Shown here: one piece after another, positions 42,812-52,302 of the stretch
Layout: each line of letters opens with the position of its first letter
Numbering within the stretch: position 1 is the stretch's first letter
From: Enhydrobacter sp.
Lineage (GTDB): Bacteria > Pseudomonadota > Alphaproteobacteria > Reyranellales > Reyranellaceae
Assembly (NCBI RefSeq): GCF_030246845.1
Contig: NZ_CP126889.1
Location: forward strand, 4,149,001-4,213,000
DNA: 64,000 nucleotides
Direction of reading: 5' to 3'
The notes under the pieces: generated by a model
Database searches by the model: none
What the model saw: the letters and a program-made list of their open reading frames with translations, nothing else
What the model was told of the DNA's origin: nothing
Position numbers and translations under genes: made by a program

Positions 42812-43585
42812 TCACAGTTTCCGCACCTGCATCCGGATCGGGCCTTCGGCGCGGCCATGGATGAACTGGTCGACATAGGCGTTGCCGCAATGATCGATCT
42901 CGTCGACCGGCCCCTGCCAGATCAGCCGGCCCTCATGGAGCATGGCGATGCGGTGGCCGATCTTGCGGGCGCTGGCCATGTCGTGCGTGATCGAGATCGC
43001 GGTGGCGCCGAGATCGCTCACGCATTTCACGATCAGCTCGTTGATCACGTCGGCCATGATCGGATCGAGGCCGGTGGTCGGCTCGTCGAAAAAGATGATC
43101 TCCGGCTCGCGGGCGATGGCGCGGGCGAGCGCCACGCGCTTCTGCATGCCGCCCGACAGCTCGGACGGGAAGAGCTCGCCGATCTCCGGCTCCAGGCCGA
43201 CCGCGCCCAGCTTGGCGACGGCGACCTCGCGCGCCTTGGCCGGCGCCATCCCGTCGCTCTGGATCGGGCCGAAGGCGACGTTCTCCCAGACGCGCAGCGA
43301 ATCGAACAGCGCGCCACCCTGGAACAGCATGCCGAACTTGCGCATCACCGCCTCGCGCCTGCGGCCATCGAGCCCCGCGGTCTCCTCGCCGTCGATCCTG
43401 ATCGAGCCGGAGTCGGGCCGCATCAGGCCGATGATGCATTTCAGCAGCACCGACTTGCCGGTGCCGGACCCACCGATCACCACGATCGATTCGCCCTGCG
43501 CGACATCGAGGTCGATGCCTCGCAGCACCTTCTTCGGCCCGAAGGCCTTGGTGACGCCGCGCACGGAGATCTTCGGGGAAGCCAT
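42812..43585 (-). CDS. mlaF: MlaF-like ABC ATPase of lipid transport
   Basis: This 257-residue ATPase has Walker A VIGGSGTGKSVLLK, the Mla-type Q-loop GMLFQGGALFDSL, signature LSGGMQKRVALARA, Walker B IIFFDEPTTGLDP and switch SITHDMASARKI. It energises phospholipid traffic between the membranes with MlaE. It is five bases after mlaE on the same strand. MlaD, MlaB and MlaC genes are not in this window. Confidence 0.9.
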   Translation of the reverse strand: MASPKISVRGVTKAFGPKKVLRGIDLDVAQGESIVVIGGSGTGKSVLLKCIIGLMRPDSGSIRIDGEETAGLDGRRREAVMRKFGMLFQGGALFDSLRVWENVAFGPIQSDGMAPAKAREVAVAKLGAVGLEPEIGELFPSELSGGMQKRVALARAIAREPEIIFFDEPTTGLDPIMADVINELIVKCVSDLGATAISITHDMASARKIGHRIAMLHEGRLIWQGPVDEIDHCGNAYVDQFIHGRAEGPIRMQVRKL

Positions 43586-43590
43586 TGGCT

Positions 43591-44370
43591 CTAGCGGGCG
43601 AAGAAGGCTTCGGTGATGAAATAGTTGAAGGTGAGGATCAGGATCGAAGCCGAGACGACAGCGTTGGTCGTCGCCATGCCGACGCCCTGGGCGCCCCCCT
43701 TCGACGTATAGCCGTGATAGCAGCCCATCAGCGTGATCAGGAAGCCGAATACGGCCGCCTTCACGAGGCCGGAGAACACATCCTGGAACTGCAGGAAGTC
43801 GATCGTGTTGCGCAGGTAGGTGATGGCGTTGAAATCGAGCTTGTAGACGCCGACCAGATAGCCGCCCAGCACGCCGATGATGTCTGCGATCAGCACCAGC
43901 AGCGGCATCGTCACGATGCCCGCGATCAGGCGCGGCGCCACCAGGTACTTCAAGGGATCGGTCGACAGCGTATCGAGCGCGTCGATCTGCTCGGTGACCC
44001 GCATGGTGCCGATCTCGGCGGCCATGGCGGCGCCCACACGACCGGCCACCATCAGGCTGGCCAGCACGGGCCCGAGCTCGCGGGTGAGCGACACCACCAC
44101 CACGTTGGGGATCGCGCTCTCGGCGGAGAAGCGGGCGAAGCCGGTATAGCTCTGCAACGCCAGCACCATGCCGGTGAAGATGGCCGTCAGCCCGACGACG
44201 GGCAGCGAGTAGTAGCCGATCTCCAGCATCTGCCGCGCGATCTGCCGGCGATAGTAGGGCGGCTGCACGGCCCGGCGGATCGCCTCGCCGGCGAAAGTGG
44301 TGACGGCTCCGATGCCGGCCAGGAAATCGAGCGTCACGCGACCGAGAAGCGTGATCAGGGGGACGTTCAC
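43591..44370 (-). CDS. mlaE: MlaE-like ABC permease
   Basis: This 259-residue integral membrane protein has the MlaE signature: PVVGLTAIFTGMVLALQSYTGFARF, ELGPVLASLMVAGRVGAAMAAEIGTMRVTEQIDAL and GCYHGYTSKGGAQGVGMATTNAVV. It forms the inner-membrane channel of the phospholipid transporter. Its start overlaps the end of alr by four bases. Confidence 0.9.
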   Translation of the reverse strand: MNVPLITLLGRVTLDFLAGIGAVTTFAGEAIRRAVQPPYYRRQIARQMLEIGYYSLPVVGLTAIFTGMVLALQSYTGFARFSAESAIPNVVVVSLTRELGPVLASLMVAGRVGAAMAAEIGTMRVTEQIDALDTLSTDPLKYLVAPRLIAGIVTMPLLVLIADIIGVLGGYLVGVYKLDFNAITYLRNTIDFLQFQDVFSGLVKAAVFGFLITLMGCYHGYTSKGGAQGVGMATTNAVVSASILILTFNYFITEAFFAR

Positions 44371-45515
44371 GGGCCGCTCTCCGATCTGTCGTCGATATAG
44401 AGCCGGGCGTAGCGGCGGCCGAGCGCCGTCATGATCTCATAGGCATTGGTGCGGGCATGGTCGGCCAGGTCTTCGGCCGTCGTATGCTCGCCCAGCACCT
44501 CGACGGTGGCGCCGGGAAGGCAGGCGGTCTCGGGCACTTCCGTCACGTCGATCGTGACGAGATCCATGGAGATGCGGCCGATCACGGGCACGCGCCGGCC
44601 GGCGATGTGCACATGAGCGCGATTGACCAGATTGCGGAAGTAGCCGTCGGCATATCCAAGCGCGATCGTTGCCACGCGGGTCGGCCGGGCGGACCGCCAC
44701 GCGGCACCGTATCCAACGGTCTGCAGAGCGTCAATCACACGGGTCTGCAGGATGCGCACGTCGAGTCGCACCGTGGACAGCATGGGATTGGGCTGCCCGG
44801 GCAGAGGATTGATGCCGTAGAGCGCGGCGCCGGGCCGCAGCAGATCGAAATGATAGTCGGGTCCGAGGAAGATGCCGGACGAGTTGGCGAGCGAGGCGGG
44901 GGCGCCCGGCATCGCGCGAACGAAGGTACGGAAGCGCGAAAGCTGCTCGCCGTTGACCGGATTGCCGGGCTCTTCCGACACCACGAGATGACTCATCAGC
45001 AGCGCCAGGCGGAGCCCGCGCAGGCGGCCCCGCTCGTTGATCAGCACCTGCGCCTCCTCGGGCCCGAAACCCAGGCGGTGCATGCCGGTATCGATATGGA
45101 TCACGGCGTCGAGCGCGCGGTTGTAGCGCTGGGCGGCGGCGCGCCAGGCATTGAGCTGGCCGAGCTCGTTCAGCACCGGCGTGAGGCCGTGCTCCACGAA
45201 GTCGGGCTCCGTGTTGGCCAGCAGGCCGTTCAAGACGTAGATCGGCGCGTCCGGCACCACGGCGCGGAGCGCGATGCCCTCCTCGATATGGGCAACGAAG
45301 AAATGACGGCAGCCTTCGGCGGCGAGCCGCGGCCCCACGATCGCGGCGCCCGTGCCGTAGGCATCGGCCTTGAGCACCGCAGCGCATTCCACCGGATGGC
45401 CGACGGCGCGGCCGGCATCGCGCAGGCCACGCCAGTTGGCGGCGATCGCCGCCAGATCGACGGTCAAAATCGCGCCCGCCCGGCGCGTCGCGTCGGAGTC
45501 GAAGGAGGCAGACAC
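44367..45515 (-). CDS. alr: Alr, alanine racemase
   Basis: This 382-residue PLP enzyme makes D-alanine for peptidoglycan. The PLP lysine is in AAVLKADAYGTGAA near residue 49. HIDTGMHRLGF, MSHLVVSEEPGN, SGIFLGPDYHFDLLRPGAALYG and the second-domain GYGAAWRSARPTRVATIALGYADGY are all present. GTG 45515 is chosen because it follows the dnaB stop; an earlier GTG at 45539 would overlap dnaB by 17 bases. The 3' end overlaps mlaE. Confidence 0.92.
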   Translation of the reverse strand: MSASFDSDATRRAGAILTVDLAAIAANWRGLRDAGRAVGHPVECAAVLKADAYGTGAAIVGPRLAAEGCRHFFVAHIEEGIALRAVVPDAPIYVLNGLLANTEPDFVEHGLTPVLNELGQLNAWRAAAQRYNRALDAVIHIDTGMHRLGFGPEEAQVLINERGRLRGLRLALLMSHLVVSEEPGNPVNGEQLSRFRTFVRAMPGAPASLANSSGIFLGPDYHFDLLRPGAALYGINPLPGQPNPMLSTVRLDVRILQTRVIDALQTVGYGAAWRSARPTRVATIALGYADGYFRNLVNRAHVHIAGRRVPVIGRISMDLVTIDVTEVPETACLPGATVEVLGEHTTAEDLADHARTNAYEIMTALGRRYARLYIDDRSESGP

Positions 45516-45522
45516 CGACGAC

Positions 45523-47052
45523 CTAGAAGGCCGGTGCACCCGACCGATCGTCGTCGGCCGGCAGATTGCCGAACTTGGTGAACTGGCCCTCGAAAGCCAG
45601 TCTCACGATGCCCGTCGGGCCGTGGCGCTGCTTGGCGACGATCACCTCGGCCTTGCCGTACTGCTGCTCGCAGCGCTGTCGCCACGCATCGTGCCGCTCG
45701 TTGAAGCGCTGATCGCTCTCCTCGGCGCGCCGCTGGGGTTCGTCGCGCATCAGGTAGTATTCGTCGCGATAGATGAACATGACGACGTCGGCGTCCTGCT
45801 CGATCGAGCCCGATTCGCGCAGGTCGGCGAGCTGCGGACGCTTGTCCTCGCGCTGCTCGACGGCGCGGCTGAGCTGGGAGAGCGCCAGAACGGGCACATC
45901 GAGCTCCTTGGCGAGCGTCTTGAGGCCACGCGTGATCTCCGACACTTCCTGCACGCGGTTCTCCTGACGCGTCCGGCCCGAAGGCGCCAGCAATTGCAGG
46001 TAGTCGACGATCAGGAGCCCCAGGCCGTGCATGCGCTTTAGCCGGCGGGCGCGCGTGCGCAGGGCGGCGATCGACAGGGCAGGCGTATCGTCGATGAAAA
46101 AGTTCAGATGCTCGAGTTCATTGGCCACCGACAGGACCTTGTCGAAATCCGCACTGATGAGCTCGCCCTTGCGGATCTTCTCGGAAGGGATCTCGGCCTG
46201 CTCGGAGATCATGCGGGTGGCAAGTTGCTCGGCCGACATCTCGAGCGAGAAGAAGCCGACCACCGCGCCATCCACCGCCTTCGCGCGCCCGTTCGCGTCG
46301 TGCTCCTCGCGGTAGGCCCTGGCGGCGTTGAAGCCGATATTGGTCGCCAACGAGCTTTTGCCCATGGCCGGCCGACCGGCGAGGATGATCAGGTCGGACT
46401 TGTGCAGACCGCCCAGGAGCTGGTCGAGCTGGAAAAGGCCGGTCGCCACACCGGTGAGCTGGCCGGCCCGGTGATAGGCGGCCTCTGCCGCCACCATCGC
46501 CTCGGTCAGCGAAGCGCGAAACGGTTTGAAGCCGCCTTCGATCTGACCGACGCTCGCAAGGTCGTAGAGCTGCTTCTCCGCCGTCTCGATCTGCTCCATC
46601 GCGCTTTCTTCGAGCGTCGGCTTGAAGGCGCCGTTCACCACATCGTGCCCGAGGGCGATGAGCTGGCGGCGGAGATAGAGGTCGTGGATCACGCGGCCGT
46701 ACTGCTCGGCGTCGATGACGTGCACCGAGGCAGCGGCGAGATTCGCCAGATATTCGGCGCCGCCCGCCTCCTTCATGGCCTCGTCCTGCTCGAGGTAGGT
46801 CTTGAGCGTGATCACGCTCACGACCTGTCCCTTCTCGATCAGGCGAGCGATGTCGTCGTAGAGCTTGCCGTGCAGGGCGTTGGCGAAGTGCTCGCCCTTC
46901 AGGAACTCGCCGACTCGATGGTAGGCCGCATTGTTGACGAGGATCGATCCCAACAGCGCCTGCTCCGCCTCGAGATTCTCCGGCGGCAGGCGGATGTGCG
47001 GTTCTTCGACGCCCGGGAGGAGGGCGACTTTTCGATCTTGCTTGGGCTCCAT
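45523..47052 (-). CDS. dnaB: DnaB, replicative helicase
   Basis: This 509-residue helicase has an N-terminal domain (ENLEAEQALLGSILVNNAAYHRVGEFL), a linker, and a RecA-like C-terminal domain with Walker A AGRPAMGKSSLATN, GLLIVDYLQLL (Walker B) and the RRAEES/EVIVAKQRHGPTG arginine-finger region. ATG 47052 (MEPKQDR) is preferred to TTG 47082. The gene is 90 bases downstream of cfa and eight bases upstream of the preferred alr start. Confidence 0.95.
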   Translation of the reverse strand: MEPKQDRKVALLPGVEEPHIRLPPENLEAEQALLGSILVNNAAYHRVGEFLKGEHFANALHGKLYDDIARLIEKGQVVSVITLKTYLEQDEAMKEAGGAEYLANLAAASVHVIDAEQYGRVIHDLYLRRQLIALGHDVVNGAFKPTLEESAMEQIETAEKQLYDLASVGQIEGGFKPFRASLTEAMVAAEAAYHRAGQLTGVATGLFQLDQLLGGLHKSDLIILAGRPAMGKSSLATNIGFNAARAYREEHDANGRAKAVDGAVVGFFSLEMSAEQLATRMISEQAEIPSEKIRKGELISADFDKVLSVANELEHLNFFIDDTPALSIAALRTRARRLKRMHGLGLLIVDYLQLLAPSGRTRQENRVQEVSEITRGLKTLAKELDVPVLALSQLSRAVEQREDKRPQLADLRESGSIEQDADVVMFIYRDEYYLMRDEPQRRAEESDQRFNERHDAWRQRCEQQYGKAEVIVAKQRHGPTGIVRLAFEGQFTKFGNLPADDDRSGAPAF

Positions 47053-47142
47053 GGAAGAGCCTTTGCCATTAGAGAGGGGCAAACTCTAGACAGAAACGCG
47101 CTTGGCCGCCACTGCCTGCCCACAGGTGGAAAAAAGCGGGGT

Positions 47143-48378
47143 TTACTCGGCCGCCATCGAGTGAGCGGTAGCCCTGCGCTCCGTATCCACCATATAGTCG
47201 CGGGTCAGCGGCACGGCATCCAGCTTCCGGGCGATCTGGATCTGGAAGACCATCTGGTTCATGTACCGGAACGCCACTTCGCAGCCGGCGAGATAGAACT
47301 CCCACATGCGGCAGAAGCGCTCGTCGTAGCCGGCCATCTGCTTGATGCGTTCACGATTGGCGTTGAAACGGGTGCGCCATTGGCGAAGCGTTCCCGCATA
47401 GTGCAGGCGCAGGACCTCGATATCGGTCACCCAGAGCCCGACCTTCTCGATCGCCGTCAGCACCTCCGACAGGGCGGGCGTGTAGCCGCCGGGAAAGATG
47501 TACTTCTTGAGCCAGGTATTCGTGCCGCCGGGCGGCTCCATGCGGCCGATGGCGTGCAGCAGCATCACGCCGTCCTCCTTGAGGAGGCTCTTCACCTTGC
47601 GGAAGTACTCGATGTAGTGGGCGACGCCCACATGCTCGAACATGCCGACGGAGACGATGCGATCATAGCGTCCGTCCTCCTGGCGATAGTCCAGCAGCTT
47701 GAACCGCACACGATCGGCGAGACCGCCTTCGAGGGCGCGTCGGCTCGATACGGCGAGCTGTTCCTTCGAGAGGGTCACGCCGGTGACGTCGACGCCGAAC
47801 TGCTGGCTGAGGAAGAGTGCCATGCCGCCCCAGCCCGATCCGATGTCGAGCACGTTCTGGCCGGGTTTCAGAAGCAGCTTGGCCGCGATATGGCCCTTCT
47901 TGTCGAGCTGGGCCTGCTCGAGCGGCTCCTCGCCGGTTCTGAAGTAGGCACATGAATACTGACGGTCGCGGTCGAGGAAGAAGTCGTAGAGCTGATCCTT
48001 CAGGTCGTAGTGATGGGCGACGTTGCGCTCTGCCGTCCCGATGGGGTTGTACTGCTCGAGGACGCGTACGAGGCGCTGGAAACCGTACGACCAGCGAATG
48101 AACGGCGTCGTCTCAAGCGAGGCCATGTTGCGTCCCAGAAGGTCGAGCAGGTCGTAGATGCCGCCGCCCTCGACCGTCAGCTTGCCTTCCATGAAGGCCT
48201 CGCCGAAGGCAAGGCGCGGCCGCAGCAGCAACCGGAGCCCGGTCCAGCGATCGTGCACCCGCATCGTGACCTCGGGACCCGGCCGCCCGCCCCGGATGCG
48301 ATGCGAGCGACCCGCCGCATCGATGATCGTCAGTTGGCCTTCCCCCAGTACACGGGAAAGAACCTTGGCTAACAGCAT
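47143..48378 (-). CDS. cfa: Cyclopropane-fatty-acyl-phospholipid synthase
   Basis: This 411-residue enzyme adds a methylene from SAM to unsaturated fatty acids of phospholipids. The SAM-binding motif is VLDIGSGWGGMALFLSQQ (near residue 182). Other family blocks are NVAHHYDLKDQLYDFFLDRDRQYSCAYF, VGMFEHVG and the carboxylate region YDERFCRMWEFYLAGCEVAFRY. The upstream spacer (48379-48525) contains a small hairpin CGATTC/GAATCG near 48414-48430 and a possible TTGAAA -35. Confidence 0.9.
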   Translation of the reverse strand: MLLAKVLSRVLGEGQLTIIDAAGRSHRIRGGRPGPEVTMRVHDRWTGLRLLLRPRLAFGEAFMEGKLTVEGGGIYDLLDLLGRNMASLETTPFIRWSYGFQRLVRVLEQYNPIGTAERNVAHHYDLKDQLYDFFLDRDRQYSCAYFRTGEEPLEQAQLDKKGHIAAKLLLKPGQNVLDIGSGWGGMALFLSQQFGVDVTGVTLSKEQLAVSSRRALEGGLADRVRFKLLDYRQEDGRYDRIVSVGMFEHVGVAHYIEYFRKVKSLLKEDGVMLLHAIGRMEPPGGTNTWLKKYIFPGGYTPALSEVLTAIEKVGLWVTDIEVLRLHYAGTLRQWRTRFNANRERIKQMAGYDERFCRMWEFYLAGCEVAFRYMNQMVFQIQIARKLDAVPLTRDYMVDTERRATAHSMAAE

Positions 48379-48525
48379 CGTGGGACCACCTCACAAATTC
48401 GCGAAAAGCGTCGATTCCTGTCGAATCGCCACCTTGTCGCCGCAAATGTTAATCCCATCGCCCTTTTCAATGCAAAGGCCTCTCGAAAGAAAATTGCTCA
48501 GCCTGTCGTCAGGTTCCTCCAGGAC

Positions 48526-48566
48526 AAAATAAAACGCCTGCCGTCGCGGGCGTGCGACGGCAGGCG
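48526..48566 (-). terminator. Intrinsic terminator of rpsF-rpsR-rplI
   Basis: On the minus strand a perfect 13-bp stem (CGCCTGCCGTCGC with GCGACGGCAGGCG, 48535-48566) with a six-base loop is followed by TTTTATTTTG. It lies 40 bases after the rplI stop and 156 bases before cfa. Confidence 0.85.
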
Positions 48567-48606
48567 CATCTCGGTGCGGAGAAAAGCGACCGGCTGGTCT
48601 GCTCGC

Positions 48607-49245
48607 CTACTTCTCCTGGTCCTTCGCTTCCTCCTCGCCGGTCGATCCCTCGGCCGCCTCGCCCTCGGTGGGCTTGGCTTCGAACAGTGCGGCCGCCTGC
48701 TCGGCCGCGCGCTGGGCGGCCTCCGCCGCCTCGAGCGCGGCGCGCTCGGTCTCGGCCACCAGCGTGCCGCCCTTGGCGAGGAAATCGGCCTCGTCGGGAG
48801 AGCGCGCGACCAGCGCCATGATCTCGACCGTGACCTCCGGATGGAGATGGACCTTGATCGCATGGGCGCCCAGCGCCTTGATCGGCTTGTCGAGCTCGAC
48901 CTGGCCGCGGGCGATCTTCACGCCTGCGGCATTTGCCGCCTCGGCGATATCGCGCGAGGTGACCGAGCCATAGAGCTGCAGCGCCTCCGACGCCTGGCGG
49001 ATCAGCGTGACCTTGAGGTCCTTCATCTTTGCCGCTGCCGCCTCGGCCTCGGCCCGGCGCTCCAGGTTCTGGGCCTCGAGGACCTTACGCTGCGATTCGA
49101 AGTAGGCGATGTTGTCCTTGGTGGCGCGCAAGGCCTTCTTCTGCGGCAGGAGGAAATTGCGGGCAAAGCCGGGCTTCACCTTCACAACATCGCCCATCTG
49201 ACCGAGCTTGGGCACGCGCTCCAGCAGGATGACGTTCATCGGCAT
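48607..49245 (-). CDS. rplI: Ribosomal protein L9
   Basis: This 212-residue protein has the L9 N-terminus MNVILLERVPKLGQMGDVVKVKPGFARNFLLPQKKA, a long connecting helix (residues about 45-80), and the C-terminal domain ending VTVEIMALVA. A 50-residue Ala/Glu-rich tail extends beyond the normal 150 residues, as in other alphaproteobacteria. The start at 49245 has GGAG six bases upstream. Confidence 0.95.
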   Translation of the reverse strand: MPMNVILLERVPKLGQMGDVVKVKPGFARNFLLPQKKALRATKDNIAYFESQRKVLEAQNLERRAEAEAAAAKMKDLKVTLIRQASEALQLYGSVTSRDIAEAANAAGVKIARGQVELDKPIKALGAHAIKVHLHPEVTVEIMALVARSPDEADFLAKGGTLVAETERAALEAAEAAQRAAEQAAALFEAKPTEGEAAEGSTGEEEAKDQEK

Positions 49246-49255
49246 GATGCGCTCC

Positions 49256-49489
49256 TCAGGAGATCACGTAAGGCAGGAGCGCCAGGAAGCGGGCGCGCTT
49301 GATCGCCTGGGCAAGCTCGCGCTGCTTCTTGGACGAGACCGCGGAGATGCGGCTCGGCACGATCTTGCCGCGCTCGGAAATGAAGCGCTGCAGGAGCCGC
49401 ACGTCCTTGTAGTCGATCTTTGGGGCGTTGGCGCCGGAGAAGGGGCAGCTCTTGCGCCGGCGCGTGAAGGGTCGACGTTGGGCGCTCAT
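49256..49489 (-). CDS. rpsR: Ribosomal protein S18
   Basis: This 77-residue protein begins MSAQRRPFTRRRKSCPFSG and has the S18 core (IDYKDVRLLQRFISERGKIVPSRISAVSSKKQRELAQAIKRARFLALLPY). It partners S6 on the 30S subunit. ATG 49489 overlaps the rpsF stop; the longer open frame to 49813 is the S6 gene read out of frame. Confidence 0.95.
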   Translation of the reverse strand: MSAQRRPFTRRRKSCPFSGANAPKIDYKDVRLLQRFISERGKIVPSRISAVSSKKQRELAQAIKRARFLALLPYVIS

Positions 49490-49938
49490 TCTTCGTCTCC
49501 CGTCGTGGCGGTGGCCGCAGCACTGTCGTCGCCGAAGCGCGGACGCTCGCGCCGGGCCGGCCGGTCGCCCCAGCCGCCGCGGTCGCGATCGCCCGATGGC
49601 CGGTCCGATTTCTCGCTGGCCCGTTGCATGACGGCCGACGGGCCTTCCTCCAGCTCGTCGACGCGAACGGTCAGGTAGCGAAGAATGTCCTCGTTGATCG
49701 ACATCGTGCGCTCCAGCTCCTTCACCGCGGCGGGCGGCGCATCGATGTTCAGCAGGGTGTAGTGACCCTTGCGATTCTTCTTGATCCGGTAGGTGAGCGA
49801 GCGCAGGCCCCAATATTCCTTCTTGGAGACGGTGCCGCCCTGGTTCGCGATCAGCTCCGCGAACTGGTTGGTGAGGGCCTCCACCTGCGTCGCCGGCACG
49901 TCCTGGCGCGCGATGAAGACATTTTCGTAGAGTGCCAA
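49486..49938 (-). CDS. rpsF: Ribosomal protein S6
   Basis: This 150-residue protein has the S6 fold (MALYENVFIARQDVPATQVEALTNQF, WGLRSLTYRIKKNRKGHYTLLNI) plus an Arg/Asp/Gly-rich tail of about 45 residues. It is first in rpsF-rpsR-rplI. The leader (49939-50060) is GC-rich with possible stems and could contain an S6:S18 autoregulatory element, but I cannot confirm one by eye. Confidence 0.95.
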   Translation of the reverse strand: MALYENVFIARQDVPATQVEALTNQFAELIANQGGTVSKKEYWGLRSLTYRIKKNRKGHYTLLNIDAPPAAVKELERTMSINEDILRYLTVRVDELEEGPSAVMQRASEKSDRPSGDRDRGGWGDRPARRERPRFGDDSAAATATTGDEE

Positions 49939-50205
49939 CTGAAGCTCCTTATGGCTGTTAGCGACCCGGCGTTCGTCGCGGCCCGCAAGGGTCCGACCGG
50001 CAACCGCCCGGATCTAGCCGGCCCCTTCCCCGGACAGATTTGCCCCGGATCGGGTCGGCAAGGAGACGGGGCCGACTTAGGCCCCGAAGTGCGGGCGGTT
50101 ATACAGGCAAATTCCCCTGAATCAAGCCGTTCCGGGCACCGTCCGAGTGAGGTATAGGGACGCCGCTTTGGGGCCGAGGACAAGGCCAGGACGGGGGGAA
50201 ACCTG

Positions 50206-51147
50206 ATGAGTCGCGCTTTTGTGTTTCCGGGACAGGGATCCCAGGCCGTCGGCATGGGGGTCGATCTTGCCGGGGCCTTCTCGACCGCACGGGACGTGTT
50301 CGGGGAGGTCGACGAGGCCCTGAAGCAGAACCTGTCCAGGCTCATGCGCGAAGGGCCCGAGGCCGATCTCGTCCTGACCGAGAATGCCCAGCCCGCCCTG
50401 ATGGCCGTGAGCATGGCCGTGATCCGGATTCTGGACGCGGATGGCGGCAAGCCTCTGGCCACACTTGCATCCCATGTCGCGGGGCATTCGCTCGGCGAAT
50501 ATTCGGCGCTCGCCGCCGCGGGCGCGCTGAAGCTTGCCGATGCGGCGTGTCTTCTCAAACTGCGCGGCCAGGCGATGCAGAAAGCGGTGCCGGTGGGCGA
50601 GGGAGCAATGGCGGCCCTTCTCGGGATCGACCTCGAGCCGGCACAGCAGGCATGCGAGGAAGCGGCACAGGGCGAAGTCGTCGCCGTGGCCAATGACAAT
50701 GGCGGGGGTCAGGTCGTCGTGAGCGGCCACAAGGCGGCGGTGGAGCGCGCGATCGAGGCAGCCAAGGCCAGAGGATGCAAGCGCGGCATGCTCCTGCCGG
50801 TCAGCGCTCCCTTCCATTGCCCGCTGATGCAGCCCGCCGCCGATGCGATGCGGGAGGCGCTGGAGAAGGTGGAACTCGCGACGCCGAGGGTGCCGCTGGT
50901 CGCCAACGTTCTGGCGTCCGAGATCACCAATCCCGAGGAGATCAAGCGGCGTCTCGTCGAGCAGGTGACCGGGCTGGTGCGCTGGCGGGAAAGCGTGCAG
51001 TACATGCGCTCACAGGCAGTCGATGTGCTCGTGGAGTGCGGCTCGGGCAAGGTGCTGTCGGGACTGGTGAGGCGGATCGACAAGGACATGACGGGGCTGG
51101 CGTTGAATACGCCGGCCGACATCGAAGCCTTCCTGAAAACCGTGTGA
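50206..51147 (+). CDS. fabD: FabD, malonyl-CoA:ACP transacylase
   Basis: This 313-residue enzyme loads malonate onto ACP. It has FVFPGQGSQAVGMG, the active-site Ser in VAGHSLGEYSALAAAG (near residue 93), SAPFHCPLM (catalytic His), and QVTGLVRWRESV. It opens the fabD-fabG-acpP-fabF set. The 267-base spacer shared with the divergent rpsF holds no other gene. Confidence 0.95.
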   Translation: MSRAFVFPGQGSQAVGMGVDLAGAFSTARDVFGEVDEALKQNLSRLMREGPEADLVLTENAQPALMAVSMAVIRILDADGGKPLATLASHVAGHSLGEYSALAAAGALKLADAACLLKLRGQAMQKAVPVGEGAMAALLGIDLEPAQQACEEAAQGEVVAVANDNGGGQVVVSGHKAAVERAIEAAKARGCKRGMLLPVSAPFHCPLMQPAADAMREALEKVELATPRVPLVANVLASEITNPEEIKRRLVEQVTGLVRWRESVQYMRSQAVDVLVECGSGKVLSGLVRRIDKDMTGLALNTPADIEAFLKTV

Positions 51148-51159
51148 GGAGTGGAACGC

Positions 51160-51897
51160 ATGTTCGATCTCGACGGCAAGGCGGCTCTGGTCACTGGAGC
51201 GTCGGGCGGAATCGGCGGGGCCATCGCGCGTGCGCTTCACGCGCAGGGCGCGACCGTGACGCTGTCGGGCACCCGGGCAGACGCTCTGGAGCAGCTCAGG
51301 GGAATGCTGGGCGAGCGTGCCCACGCCATCGCCGCGCGGATGGACGACCCGGGCGATATCGAGCGGCTCGCCAAGGAAGCGGAAGCGGCGATGGGCAAAG
51401 TCGACATCCTTGTGAACAACGCCGGCATCACGCGCGACAACATCTCCATGCGCATGAAGGACGAGGAATGGGAGAAGGTGCTCCAGGTCAATCTCACCGG
51501 CACTTTCAGGCTCACGCGCGCGGCGATTCGGGGCATGATGAGGCGACGCGCCGGCCGTGTGATCAACATCACCTCTGTCGTCGGCGTCATCGGCAATCCA
51601 GGCCAGGCCAACTATGCGGCGGCCAAGGCCGGGCTGATCGGCATGTCGAAGTCGCTCGCCCAAGAACTCGCCTCCCGGGGCGTCACCGTCAACTGCGTGG
51701 CACCCGGCTTCATTGCCACGCCCATGACGGATGTCCTGACCGAGGAGCAGAAGGCGATCATCCTCGGCCGGGTGCCGGCAGGCCGCCTCGGCACGCCCGC
51801 CGAGATCGCCGCCGCCGTGGTCTTTCTGGCCAGCGACGAGGCCGCCTACGTCACCGGGCAGACCCTGCATATCAACGGCGGCATGGCGATGATCTGA
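51160..51897 (+). CDS. fabG: FabG, 3-oxoacyl-ACP reductase
   Basis: This 245-residue SDR of fatty-acid synthesis has ALVTGASGGIGGAIARAL, LVNNAGITRDNISMRM, NITSVVGVIGNPGQANYAAAKAGLIGMSKS (Ser, Tyr, Lys), PGFIATPMTD and the end TLHINGGMAMI. It reduces beta-ketoacyl-ACP with NADPH. ATG 51160 with GAGGAG eight bases before it is preferred to GTG 51151. It starts 12 bases after fabD. Confidence 0.95.
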   Translation: MFDLDGKAALVTGASGGIGGAIARALHAQGATVTLSGTRADALEQLRGMLGERAHAIAARMDDPGDIERLAKEAEAAMGKVDILVNNAGITRDNISMRMKDEEWEKVLQVNLTGTFRLTRAAIRGMMRRRAGRVINITSVVGVIGNPGQANYAAAKAGLIGMSKSLAQELASRGVTVNCVAPGFIATPMTDVLTEEQKAIILGRVPAGRLGTPAEIAAAVVFLASDEAAYVTGQTLHINGGMAMI

Positions 51898-52032
51898 GGG
51901 GGAGTCGGGCACAAGTGCCTGATTCTGTGGGCTTTCCGGCGCTAGCCTTGGCCGGGGAGCTATGTTAGGAGAGCCGGAATTCGTCGTCCCCTTCGGCGAG
52001 CCGGGATTCGAAGAACACGGAAGGACAATAAA

Positions 52033-52272
52033 ATGAGCGATATTGCCGAGCGCGTTAAGAAGATCGTCGTGGAGCATCTCGGGGTCGAAGCGGCCCAGGT
52101 GAAGGATGACGCCAAGTTCATCGACGATCTCGGCGCCGACAGCCTCGACACGGTCGAGCTGGTGATGGCGTTCGAGGAGGAATTCGGCATCGAGATTCCC
52201 GACGACGCCGCCGAGAAGATCCAGACGGTCGGCGACGCGATCGGCTTCATCAAGAGCAACGCCAAGTCCTGA
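52033..52272 (+). CDS. acpP: Acyl carrier protein
   Basis: This 79-residue acidic protein carries the phosphopantetheine Ser in LGADSLDTVELVMAFEEEFG (residue about 37). It is the carrier for fatty-acid synthesis. The 135-base spacer before it contains a small GGGCAC/GTGCCT-type hairpin (51906-51921), which could attenuate or separate acpP from fabG. Confidence 0.97.
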   Translation: MSDIAERVKKIVVEHLGVEAAQVKDDAKFIDDLGADSLDTVELVMAFEEEFGIEIPDDAAEKIQTVGDAIGFIKSNAKS

Positions 52273-52302
52273 CCAGCGCCGGTTCCCGCGGAAGGAAGGC
52301 GA

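Noticed and set aside
50107..50131. EcfG-like site upstream of fabD (GCAAA, 16 bases, CGTT)
   Set aside because: Two departures from GGAAC in the -35, no AACC extension, and CGTT is followed by C. A housekeeping gene is an unlikely target.
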